From: Fibrobacter sp. UWT2
GTDB taxonomy: Bacteria; Fibrobacterota; Fibrobacteria; Fibrobacterales; Fibrobacteraceae
Length of the DNA stretch: 64,000 nucleotides
Assembly (NCBI RefSeq): GCF_900142545.1
Contig: NZ_FRBF01000015.1
Span: forward strand, 1-64,000
Direction of reading: 5' to 3'
Below the pieces are notes generated by a model, which saw only the letters and a list, made by a program, of their open reading frames with translations, was not told the origin of the DNA and ran no database searches. The position numbers and the translations under genes were made by a program. Of the stretch, positions 24,460 through 32,725 are shown piece after piece (positions within the stretch are counted from its first letter, which is position 1; every line of letters begins with the position of its first letter).

Positions 24460-24494
24460 GGGCTATGAGCTCGGTCGCTACGCTCCCTTTGAGG
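24460..24494 (+). repeat. Dispersed element downstream of glyA (copy 2)
   Basis: GGGCTATGAGCTCGGTCGCT followed by ACGCTCCCTTTGAGG; matches 20557-20592 behind mrcA. Confidence 0.8.
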
Positions 24495-24569
24495 CGTGAG
24501 CGCGGACTTTCGGTCCTTTGAGTAAAATAATGGCGCCTTTGGCGCAAGATATTGAAAAGTGGTTCGCGT

Positions 24570-24599
24570 TTGCGGACCGCTTTTCGTTTTCTATATTTA
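24570..24599 (+). promoter_or_regulatory. Promoter of the ABC ATPase gene
   Basis: TTGCGG (24570-24575), 16 bp, TATATTTA (24592-24599). The box ends 5 nt before the ATG, so the mRNA is probably leaderless. Confidence 0.5.
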
Positions 24600-24604
24600 C
24601 GCTT

Positions 24605-25435
24605 ATGTTTGCGATTAAGGTCCAAGGTGTTTCGTTTACTTACCCCGGTGCTCCAGTGAAGGCGCTTGCCTCGGTGAATCTCGAAATTCCCGAAGGCAGT
24701 TTCTTTGCGCTCCTGGGCCCGAATGGGGCGGGCAAGACCACGCTTTTGCGACTCTTGTGCGGGCGATTCGCGAAGTTTTCGGGCTCGCTTGAAATTGCAG
24801 ACGGTTTGCGCGGCAAGAATGGTTTTCTCGACGCAAAAGCCTGCGGAATCTTGCTTGAAAATCCGGGTGTTTACCCGAAGCTTTCGATTGCGGAATACGT
24901 GGACTATTTCGTGGGCTTCTACGCGGCGCGCAATCCCGAGTGGAATGAATCTGCCGCCCGTGAACGCATCGCGACTCTTGCGAAAAAGTTGGAATTGCCG
25001 GATTCTGCAACCCGCATGGGTAAACTTTCGCTCGGTAACCGCCAGAAGGTGCAGCTGCTGCGTGCCATGGCGCCGTCGCCAAAGCTTTTGATTCTTGACG
25101 AGCCGGTCGCAAACTTGGATCCGATGGCGCGTGAAACCGTATGGAGCCTGCTTGCCGACTGGCGCAAAGACGAAGGCGGTACCGCTATCGTTTGCTCGCA
25201 TATTCTCGCTGAAATGGAAGAAGAGGCAACGGATTATGCTATCATTGACCGCGGCCAACTCCTGAAGAGCGGGCGAGTCGCCGACCTTGCCGGCGAATCG
25301 GCGTCGTTCAAAGTGGACTCTGCCGCATCATTAGAGCAAATTCGCGCGGCTCTCGCTGCGGCTGGAATTAAAGCAAATGTTACGCCTTCCGCATCGAATC
25401 TCGCGAATGTCTATCGCGAAACGGTCGGCGCCTAG
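24605..25435 (+). CDS. ABC transporter ATP-binding protein without adjacent permease
   Basis: A 276-residue ABC ATPase: Walker A GPNGAGKTT, Q-loop region near LLENPGVYPKL, signature variant LSLGNRQKV, Walker B LLILDEP and the H-loop in VCSHIL. The form (short, signature LSLGNRQ, C-terminal ~60-residue extension) is of the export/ABC-2 type. The ATG at 24605 starts the domain (MFAIKVQGVSFTYPGAP) and lies 5 nt after a promoter box; upstream in-frame codons precede the promoter. The next gene is convergent and its stop overlaps this one by 4 bp, so any permease is encoded elsewhere. The substrate is unknown. Confidence 0.88.
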   Translation: MFAIKVQGVSFTYPGAPVKALASVNLEIPEGSFFALLGPNGAGKTTLLRLLCGRFAKFSGSLEIADGLRGKNGFLDAKACGILLENPGVYPKLSIAEYVDYFVGFYAARNPEWNESAARERIATLAKKLELPDSATRMGKLSLGNRQKVQLLRAMAPSPKLLILDEPVANLDPMARETVWSLLADWRKDEGGTAIVCSHILAEMEEEATDYAIIDRGQLLKSGRVADLAGESASFKVDSAASLEQIRAALAAAGIKANVTPSASNLANVYRETVGA

Positions 25436-27312
25436 AACGTCTGCGACAGGTCGAAGGCGAATCTGCCCCAGCCGAATTTTTCCGGATTCCAGTTGCTCAA
25501 ATCCTTCTTGAACGCGTAATCTAGACGGAAGGTCAGGAACTGCCAACGGTAACGCACACCGGCGCCAAGGCTTTCGCTTTCACGTTCTTCGTACAAATCT
25601 TTTTCATGGTCGGTCACGAGAGTCCAATCGTAGAATTGCACAATCTGCCAGCGCTGCCAAGACTTCCACGGGAACGTCCAGCGGATTTCTTCGTTGAATC
25701 GGTAGTAGAGCGGAGTCAGACCCGTATTGATAATCTTGTCGCCGTTTTCGTCGGTGGACTCGTTGCTTGCGAAAATACTTCTGAAGCGGTAGCCGCGAAC
25801 AGAACGCGTACCGCCCTGGTAGAAGATTCTGGCATCGTCTTCGATTGCCTTGGCGAAGAATTTACCGACGCTTCCGCTAACGGCCCCGTTGAAAGTCCAG
25901 AAGAGCGGATGGTAAAGGTTCACCGTCATTTCGCCGTAGGTGTACGGGTCGCCCACCATCGTCAGGTTTTGAATATCCGCCTTCCAGTTGGTGCCCGTGC
26001 CAAATGTCGGTGCAAAGCGCAAGCCCCTCGTGGGGTTAAAGTAATCGTTGGTGTAGTCGAATGTCAGCGCAATTTCGCCCTTGAGCTTAAAGAGGCTTGA
26101 ATCGTTCTTGTTCACGTATCGGGTATCGAGCGTACTGCGGAAGCGAATTCTCTTGGTAAGGCCGAAGGTCAAGTCGCCACGGTTAATCACTTCGTAACGT
26201 TCTTCCAAACTGTCGGGGTATGCCGGCGGATTGATTTTTTCGTGGTTTAGCGTAAGGCGGTCTTCAAAACGGATTGCCGTCGGAATGAAACTGAACGAGG
26301 TTCCGAACAAGAGCGGATTTGCATAGCCAATAGATGCTTCTTGCTTGTGCTGGGCGATTTGGGCGCTCGTCGAAAATTCATGCAGTCTTCCAAAGAAGTT
26401 CTTGTGCTTTGCAGAAGCCTGTGCGCCAAAACCGTAAATTTCTTCGAAGAAGAACCCATAGCGGGTTTCGCCCGGAACGCGCTCCGTCACATTCAGGTAA
26501 ACGTCCGAAAGACCGTCGCTTCTCAGGGAGTCGCTCATCTTGATTTGCGTAAAGAGCTGCGTCGAGAAGAGTTTGTTTCTAAAGGTGTTGTACTGGTTAC
26601 CGTCAATGATTTCGCCTTCGGGAATTCGCCACAGACTTGAAAGCCATGCCGTGTCGGTAAGGCCGGTCTCAGAAATGACGATATTTGGATTTCGCTTGTC
26701 TTTGGTGCGGTGGCTTGAAGAATTCATGTTGCCCATGATGACTTTTGCACCGGGATCAATGGTGATTTCAACATAAATCTTCTTTTGCGTGGTGTCGATT
26801 TTTTCGATAGAAGAAAGCGTGGTATGCAAGTATCCTTCGCGGCGGTATGCCTTCTGGATGTCTTCCATATCTTCGGCGATATCGTCTTGGTTGTAAAGGT
26901 GGTCTTGCGCGATGTTTAACTTTGTCTCGTCAATTTCAACTTTTCGGTCTTCAGGGACAATCAACTTCGCTCCGCTAAAGCGGTAACGTTCGCCGTCGCG
27001 AATGGTGATGTAGTAGCCGCGAATGCAACTGTCTTGAGCGACGTAGTTGCGTTGAATGTCCATCGTCAAGTTGAGACTGTAGTAACTGCGAGAGTAGTAA
27101 AGCGCCTTGATGTTTTCCAACGAAAGACGCATCATGAAGTCTTGCTTGGTGGTGTCCATTTTACCGAATTCTTCGGGAATGTCAAGCTGTTCTTCTAGCT
27201 GGAAATTCGAGAATGCCTTGTTGCCCCTGATGTCGAGGTACCAAGGGTGCTTATCTTCTTCGGCAAAGCAGAGGAATGTGAGAGCTAAAAGAAGGAGTAG
27301 GATTTTTCTCAT
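25432..27312 (-). CDS. tamA: TamA-like Omp85 family outer-membrane protein
   Basis: Outer-membrane component of a TamA-TamB pair that moves phospholipid or assembles outer-membrane proteins. The 626-residue protein has a signal peptide (KILLLLLALTFLCFAEE), POTRA-like domains (for example WYLDIRGNKAFSNFQLEEQLDIPEE; YRREGYLHTTLSSIEKID; LFSTQLFTQIKMSDS), and a C-terminal barrel with GGTRSVRGYRF, the Omp85 L6 motif, ending in a terminal Phe (FDLSQTF). The ATG overlaps the tamB stop (ATGA). The gene order tamB-tamA, reverse of the Proteobacterial one, supports the call. Confidence 0.88.
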   Translation of the reverse strand: MRKILLLLLALTFLCFAEEDKHPWYLDIRGNKAFSNFQLEEQLDIPEEFGKMDTTKQDFMMRLSLENIKALYYSRSYYSLNLTMDIQRNYVAQDSCIRGYYITIRDGERYRFSGAKLIVPEDRKVEIDETKLNIAQDHLYNQDDIAEDMEDIQKAYRREGYLHTTLSSIEKIDTTQKKIYVEITIDPGAKVIMGNMNSSSHRTKDKRNPNIVISETGLTDTAWLSSLWRIPEGEIIDGNQYNTFRNKLFSTQLFTQIKMSDSLRSDGLSDVYLNVTERVPGETRYGFFFEEIYGFGAQASAKHKNFFGRLHEFSTSAQIAQHKQEASIGYANPLLFGTSFSFIPTAIRFEDRLTLNHEKINPPAYPDSLEERYEVINRGDLTFGLTKRIRFRSTLDTRYVNKNDSSLFKLKGEIALTFDYTNDYFNPTRGLRFAPTFGTGTNWKADIQNLTMVGDPYTYGEMTVNLYHPLFWTFNGAVSGSVGKFFAKAIEDDARIFYQGGTRSVRGYRFRSIFASNESTDENGDKIINTGLTPLYYRFNEEIRWTFPWKSWQRWQIVQFYDWTLVTDHEKDLYEERESESLGAGVRYRWQFLTFRLDYAFKKDLSNWNPEKFGWGRFAFDLSQTF

Positions 27313-30300
27313 TTTGAATCCTCCTTTTGCTTAGAGGGCGATTCTATGGCTTCGCACCGTCCAATACCCAGTAGACAGGGGTTCCAGAATCGATACACGT
27401 AGTTGATACCGATGTTCTTTTCCAAACGGTCGTTGCTTCCGGCTCCGGTACTAGTCAGGTACTGCTTGGAATTCAGCATGCCGTTCAAGTACAAGGTGGG
27501 CGATAGATGGTTCTCGTGAGAATACTCGTCTTCTTGGAACACAGGCAGTGTGTAGTTGACACCGAATTGTAGAGACTGGTCGTAAGTCGGGTTGTCGCTC
27601 TGGTCTTGCGTATAGCCGAAGATCAAACTCAAGTTCTTGACCCAGCGGTCAAGCGAAACCGGTATCTTGAAGTAACTGGAGTCTTTGTCGCTGGTGGTGT
27701 TGCTTTCGAAGAACATCACCTTCATGTCGATGTCGCCAATGTAGTCGCCACCCAAGGTCTTGTTGGCCGTCGTCGAAATGACTTTGCCGATAGCCTTGCC
27801 GGCCAACTTGTTCCAGTCGGTTTCTTCGCCGTTGTCGTTTGCGATACAGCCGAGCAAGATGTTGTAGTAAATCGATGCGGTAGAAGATTCGTTGCCGCAG
27901 TTCGAGGATGGAACGGCTTGTAGGTTCGAAATAGTTCCTTGTAGGTCAAGATTGATGGGGCAAGTTTCTTTTTCTGTTTCGTTCGTTTCTGAACAGTAGG
28001 GAAGTTCCTGGCTACTGGAAACATCAACCACGCCCTTTTGCCAAGGAACAACGTTCCAAGAAATCATGAAGGCGTTCAGCTCGAATTCGTAAATGTCCTT
28101 GACTCCGATAAAGCCGGTGTTGGTATTGGTGATGTCGCCGTGCAATAGCGGACGCACCGTGTTACCGAGAACCCAAATGTCAACGGTTAACGGGAAGGTT
28201 GCAAAGGGTGTTACGATGGCAATCGAGTCTTTTTGGGAGTCGCTGATATGCATGGCCAAGTTGATGGGACTCGATACGGAAATCTTTTCTTCTTGGGCTC
28301 CGCTCTTGCGTAGCTTGGCCACAAAGTTGTTGAACATGGTTAGGTACTTGTCAAGAGCCGTCGGCGTCACATCGATATCCAAGTCTCTGTAGAATACCAT
28401 CTTGTCGATGGAAATGTCGCCTGTAATGGTGCTGTTCTTGATGATGCCTTCTTGGCTGTGCGGAATCTTGAAGCCGATGTTACCGCGGGCAATCGCTTCG
28501 GCCTCGCCGTAAATGGAGTTGTTGAACTTGTAAGAAATTTTGGGAATGTTTGCCGTCACTAGCAGATCTTCTTCGCTGTCGGTCATGGTACTGCTGATGT
28601 CTTCAAGCACAAGGTAGTGAGATTCTGTCTTGATGGAGTAACGGTCCGAATGGACATTGATAGAATCCAGCTTCATGCTGTCCAGGTTAAACTGCAATGT
28701 ACCCGAGATGACTTCGTCGTTTTCGTTTCGTGTTCTTGCTTCGTAAATGTTCAGGAGTCCGTTTTCAACATGGCCGCGCATGTAGATGGGGAATTGCACC
28801 TTGGTCTTGGGAGGCTCGTAAATAGTGGAGTCCAGTCGAAGGTCTGCGGTAATACCGGTAAGGCCTTTGCGCAGTTCAGCGGAAATATCGATGTGCAAGT
28901 CCGTATTCTTGATTTCGCTGACAGTTCCCGGAATGAACCAAGAGCCGTTTGCGTCCACGGTTCCACTGAAGATGAAATCGTTGTCGATAAAGCCTTCGGC
29001 CCAGAGAGTGCCTTCGTTATCACTACCATGCGAGAAACTCACGTGTCGCTTGTCGCTAAAGACATTGTCAATAATCACCTGCGTGTTGCCGGTCCAGCCA
29101 CCGCCACCGATGTCCAGGTAAGAATTCAGCTCGATCTTGTCGTTTTCAGCAAAGATGTTCAGTTTGCGAATGTTGAACAGGTCCGGCGGAATCTTTCGGA
29201 AGTTAATGTCTGCAAAACTCAAGTTACCAATCAGCTTGTTGCCTTGGCTGTACGTCAGGTCGCCATTCAGCATGCCAGAAGTGAGCGTGCTGTCGTTAAA
29301 GCCTTCTAGCAGTAGCGGTATGCTGAATTCGTGAGAAGAAATGTTGGCGAATAGAACTTGAACGGGCAAGAAGGTGGTCGGCTTGAAGTTGGGGTTGGAA
29401 TCGTTAGGCAAAATGAAGACGGTAGATGCCGTAACGGAGTTCCTGTTGTGAATGGCTTTGAAGTTGTCTACGAAGAGCGTGTCTTCGTCTGCGCGAATGG
29501 ATGTCTCGAGGCTCACGTTGAAGGCGTCCAAACCGCCATCCACGGTAACGTCCAGTTTTCCGACCCGGTTGTCAAAGTCGTGGTGCCATTCGCCGCTTAC
29601 CTTTCCGCGAATGTTTCTGCCTAGCTTGATGTCCGAGAAGGGAATTGTCTCGAAGATCACCTTGTCCGCCTCGACGTCGAGTGCGATGGTGTCTCCGATG
29701 TGTACGTACGCGCTTGCTTGTCCGCCATGCTGTTGCCGCACGTTCCAAGACGTGTGGGGGTGCGGGTCGTTCCATTTTACGTCGCCATCGAAGTCGAAGG
29801 TTTCCTTAGGAGCGTAAATGATGCCGTTAGAGAAATCAATTCCTTTCTTGTTGATCGCCAACATCACTTGTAGCGAGTCTGCGGCAATGTGGTAGGCGTT
29901 GATGATGGAGTTAATCTTGGCAAGGATTTTCAGGGAATGTCCGTCAAAGGAACCGTAGGCTTTAGAACGGGCGCCTAGGGTGAGGTTGCCTTGAGTCCAG
30001 TCTAGAGCCCAAGGTTCGTAGGGCGAAATGTCACCGGTAAACGTGAGCGAAAGAGAATCCTTGAAGTTGATGACGGCGTCGACTTGGGAGCCTTGGCGAG
30101 TTTCTGCAGAAACCGTCAGCTCGTTATCGTAGAGTTCGCCCGATTTGATTTCCATGTCTAGAGGCATCATCTGGGGACCGAACTTGGCACTCATGTGTCT
30201 GACGCGCCCGCTAAAGAAGGCGTTCATTTCTTTGTCCAGGGTGCCGTTCAGCTGAATGCTTCCGCCTTCGTCATTTTGTAGCAATACGTCGGCTTCGATG

Positions 30301-31184
30301 TTGTTCATGTCTCCAGAAAGATCAATGGTCACGTTTTCGGCAAGCAACGGCCAGAAGGCTCCGATGCGGGTCTTGATATTCGCTTCGTAGTTCGTGCGTT
30401 TCTTTTGCAAGTCGAAGCTTGCGTTCGCGCTTACCTTGACTTTCCCGAGCTCGGGAACCGCCTTGGGGAGTTCTACAGGAATCCAGTCTTCGGGATTGTC
30501 TATGGTGACGTCCGTTTTCGTCTTGATGCGGCCCAAGTTGTTTTTGGGCGCTTCTACGCTTAAGACGATCGCGTCTTTTTGTGTCTTGACGTTGCCGGAA
30601 ACCTTTAGCATGTCGCTGTTGAAGTCGGCGTTGAGATCCAACTTTGCCGGACTTGAAATGAAGTCGCCACTGATTCTGTTTGCCTTGAGGGCTACCGCCT
30701 TTTCGCCGCGGCTTTCTACGGAAATGTTGCTAGCTTGCCAACTCTTGCCGTCGGAGAGAGTAACTCGTGCTTCTCTGACGTCGACTTGGACTGGGATTGG
30801 AAATTTTAACTTCTCCGGGAATTGGGGAATTTCGTTTGATTTCTTTTTCGGGGCGCTTTCTTTGGGTAGCTGGATGACGGCTATGGCCGAATCCATTTGC
30901 AGGTTGACTCCCTTGGGTTCCCCGAGCAAGGTGATTTCCAGATTCGGGTTTGAAACTTTAATGTCTTGGCCATCAAAAGAAACTCGAATGGAATCGAAGT
31001 GATGGGTCAGAAGGTCGTCCATGCGGTGGCCGTAAGGGCTAATCGTAATGCCTGCGACCGTGTGCGGAGTTGATAGGAATCGTTCCAAAAGTGCATGCAG
31101 GAACCAGACGCCAAGGGCAATGGCGCCAACAACAGCCGTGGCGAAGGCGGCTGTTCCTAGAAATGTCGTCGGTCTCTTGATCAA
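27309..31184 (-). CDS. tamB: TamB-like (DUF490, AsmA-like) translocation and assembly protein
   Basis: A 1291-residue periplasm-spanning protein. One N-terminal membrane anchor (residues 12-33), a long beta-rich body of the TamB/AsmA-like kind forming a lipid-carrying groove, and a C-terminal TamB domain (DLQGTISNLQAVPS... SLQFGVNYTLPVF... YLNGMLNSKQYLTS) that contacts the TamA barrel. The length is close to E. coli TamB (1259). The best start is TTG at 31184: the anchor begins 11 residues later and a TATAATTG box lies 8 nt upstream with no ribosome-binding site. No ATG precedes the anchor. Confidence 0.88.
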   Translation of the reverse strand: MIKRPTTFLGTAAFATAVVGAIALGVWFLHALLERFLSTPHTVAGITISPYGHRMDDLLTHHFDSIRVSFDGQDIKVSNPNLEITLLGEPKGVNLQMDSAIAVIQLPKESAPKKKSNEIPQFPEKLKFPIPVQVDVREARVTLSDGKSWQASNISVESRGEKAVALKANRISGDFISSPAKLDLNADFNSDMLKVSGNVKTQKDAIVLSVEAPKNNLGRIKTKTDVTIDNPEDWIPVELPKAVPELGKVKVSANASFDLQKKRTNYEANIKTRIGAFWPLLAENVTIDLSGDMNNIEADVLLQNDEGGSIQLNGTLDKEMNAFFSGRVRHMSAKFGPQMMPLDMEIKSGELYDNELTVSAETRQGSQVDAVINFKDSLSLTFTGDISPYEPWALDWTQGNLTLGARSKAYGSFDGHSLKILAKINSIINAYHIAADSLQVMLAINKKGIDFSNGIIYAPKETFDFDGDVKWNDPHPHTSWNVRQQHGGQASAYVHIGDTIALDVEADKVIFETIPFSDIKLGRNIRGKVSGEWHHDFDNRVGKLDVTVDGGLDAFNVSLETSIRADEDTLFVDNFKAIHNRNSVTASTVFILPNDSNPNFKPTTFLPVQVLFANISSHEFSIPLLLEGFNDSTLTSGMLNGDLTYSQGNKLIGNLSFADINFRKIPPDLFNIRKLNIFAENDKIELNSYLDIGGGGWTGNTQVIIDNVFSDKRHVSFSHGSDNEGTLWAEGFIDNDFIFSGTVDANGSWFIPGTVSEIKNTDLHIDISAELRKGLTGITADLRLDSTIYEPPKTKVQFPIYMRGHVENGLLNIYEARTRNENDEVISGTLQFNLDSMKLDSINVHSDRYSIKTESHYLVLEDISSTMTDSEEDLLVTANIPKISYKFNNSIYGEAEAIARGNIGFKIPHSQEGIIKNSTITGDISIDKMVFYRDLDIDVTPTALDKYLTMFNNFVAKLRKSGAQEEKISVSSPINLAMHISDSQKDSIAIVTPFATFPLTVDIWVLGNTVRPLLHGDITNTNTGFIGVKDIYEFELNAFMISWNVVPWQKGVVDVSSSQELPYCSETNETEKETCPINLDLQGTISNLQAVPSSNCGNESSTASIYYNILLGCIANDNGEETDWNKLAGKAIGKVISTTANKTLGGDYIGDIDMKVMFFESNTTSDKDSSYFKIPVSLDRWVKNLSLIFGYTQDQSDNPTYDQSLQFGVNYTLPVFQEDEYSHENHLSPTLYLNGMLNSKQYLTSTGAGSNDRLEKNIGINYVYRFWNPCLLGIGRCEAIESPSKQKEDSK

Positions 31185-31192
31185 CTTGATTC

Positions 31193-31200
31193 CAATTATA
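31193..31200 (-). promoter_or_regulatory. Possible -10 box TATAATTG of tamB
   Basis: 7 of 8 match to TAnnTTTG on the minus strand, 8 nt before the TTG start. Confidence 0.3.
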
Positions 31201-31251
31201 GAAAATGCAAGGATTCCGGTCTCGGGAAATTACGGGAATGACGCCTGTAAC

Positions 31252-31268
31252 TCGTTGACTGTCAACGA
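31252..31268. promoter_or_regulatory. 17-bp palindrome between tamB and sbcD
   Basis: TCGTTGAC-T-GTCAACGA, perfect around a single central base. It lies ~60 bp upstream of tamB and 120 bp upstream of the sbcD -35. The gap also holds REP-like sequence (GGATTCCGGTCTCGGGAAAT, 31211 on). It may be an operator; the binding factor is unknown. Confidence 0.4.
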
Positions 31269-31387
31269 ATTAGCGTCTTTGAAAATAAAGATTTGTAAAC
31301 GAAGGAAAATGGGCGGGCTTATGGCTGATTTTGAGTGAACGTTTGTGCATTTGTTTTGGACTTTTTGGGCCAAATGTTTTTTTTGCT

Positions 31388-31423
31388 TTGACATTTTGTG
31401 CCATATTTTCGATAGTATATTTG
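31388..31423 (+). promoter_or_regulatory. Promoter of sbcDC: TTGACA-N22-TATATTTG
   Basis: TTGACA at 31388-31393 and TATATTTG at 31416-31423. The sequence around the -35, TTGACATTTTGTGCCA, is nearly the same as at the radA promoter (14 of 16 bases), as is the 22-bp spacing. Confidence 0.6.
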
Positions 31424-31460
31424 GAAGTGAAAATCATCGCCTTCAAGGCAAAGGACTAAG

Positions 31461-32723
31461 ATGAAGCTGATACATACCGCCGACTGGCATTTGGGCAACT
31501 CCATGCACGACATCGACAGGTTAGAAGAATCCAAGCAGTTCCTGGATTGGCTCAAGGAACAAATCGTGGATTTCGGGGCAGAATGCCTTGTAGTTGCAGG
31601 CGATATTTTTGACACGACGAACCCCTCTGTAGAGGCGCGCCGCCTTTATTTCCGCTTTTTGGCCTCTTTGTTGGATACTTGCTGTAAAAATATTGTACTG
31701 GTGGGCGGTAACCACGATTCGGGTGCTCTGCTCGATGCTCCCCGCGATTTGCTGGATGCGCTCAATATCCAGATGGTAGGTTCCCTGGGCGAGCGTCCGG
31801 TCGAAGAATTGATCAAGGAATTGACGGATGCCAATGGCAACGTGGTTGGCATCAGCGCCGCAGTCCCTTACGTGCGCGAAATGGAATTGCGTCGTTTCAA
31901 GACCGAAGACGCTATGGATTTTGCCTCCAATACCTTTAAAGGCCTGTATCATGCCGTGTACGAGGCTGCCGACAAGGTGCGTAATGGCCGTAATGTGCCC
32001 ATTATTGCAACGGGACATTTGTATGCTGCCCAGTTGGAAGGTCGTCCGGATAACGATAACGGTAGCGATGCCAAGGAACACGGTATGCGCGATATCGTGG
32101 GAAATCTAGGTACTGTTCCCGTGGCGGTTTTCCCGGAAGGTTTTGACTACGTGGCTTTGGGACACATTCATTATACGACCATGGTGGCGAAAAATCCGAA
32201 AGTCCGCTATTCCGGTTCACCGTTTGTGCTCGGCTTTGACGAAGCGGAACGGGATCACCATATCTTGTTGGTGGACTTGGCGAAGGATGCGACCCCTGTC
32301 GTGGAAAAAATTGTTACTCCGCAGTATTACGCCTTTAAGCGTGTATCGGGCTCCATCGATGCCGTAAAAGATCAGTTGAAACAGTTGGCTAAAGCTCCGT
32401 CCGAAAAACCGTTGAAAGTAGAAGTGGTCTATGACTATATGCCGGGCGTGAGCGTTCATGAAGCTCTTTCGAGTGTGTTGGAAAAGGCTCCTTTTGAGGT
32501 GGTGAGTTGGAAGGTGAACCGTGCGGCATCGCTCTCTGCCGAAGACTTTTCCGACGATGCCCTTGAATCGATTGAAGTCTTGGATGATGAGGAAATTTTC
32601 AGACGCCTCATGATGAGTAAACTCGGTATAACCGAGGCTAATGATGAATTCAATAAGGATTACGAAAAATATCTATCGCTTTATAGATTGGTTGTAGAAG
32701 AAGTGAACAGCGAGGAGGCATAA
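31461..32723 (+). CDS. sbcD: Nuclease subunit SbcD (Mre11 family)
   Basis: Mn-dependent nuclease subunit of SbcCD, which opens hairpins and trims DNA ends. The 420-residue product has all phosphoesterase motifs: HTADWHLG, VVAGDIFDT, VGGNHDSG, ATGHLYA and ALGHIHYT, plus the C-terminal SbcD domain that binds SbcC. AAAGGA lies 6-7 nt before the ATG. sbcC follows after 2 nt. The gene has its own promoter. Confidence 0.97.
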   Translation: MKLIHTADWHLGNSMHDIDRLEESKQFLDWLKEQIVDFGAECLVVAGDIFDTTNPSVEARRLYFRFLASLLDTCCKNIVLVGGNHDSGALLDAPRDLLDALNIQMVGSLGERPVEELIKELTDANGNVVGISAAVPYVREMELRRFKTEDAMDFASNTFKGLYHAVYEAADKVRNGRNVPIIATGHLYAAQLEGRPDNDNGSDAKEHGMRDIVGNLGTVPVAVFPEGFDYVALGHIHYTTMVAKNPKVRYSGSPFVLGFDEAERDHHILLVDLAKDATPVVEKIVTPQYYAFKRVSGSIDAVKDQLKQLAKAPSEKPLKVEVVYDYMPGVSVHEALSSVLEKAPFEVVSWKVNRAASLSAEDFSDDALESIEVLDDEEIFRRLMMSKLGITEANDEFNKDYEKYLSLYRLVVEEVNSEEA

Positions 32724-32725
32724 AC

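Noticed and set aside
31309-31338. Nine-codon ORF with AAGGA before it, upstream of sbcD
   Set aside because: It is too short to judge, is not next to the sbcD start and lies before the sbcD promoter.
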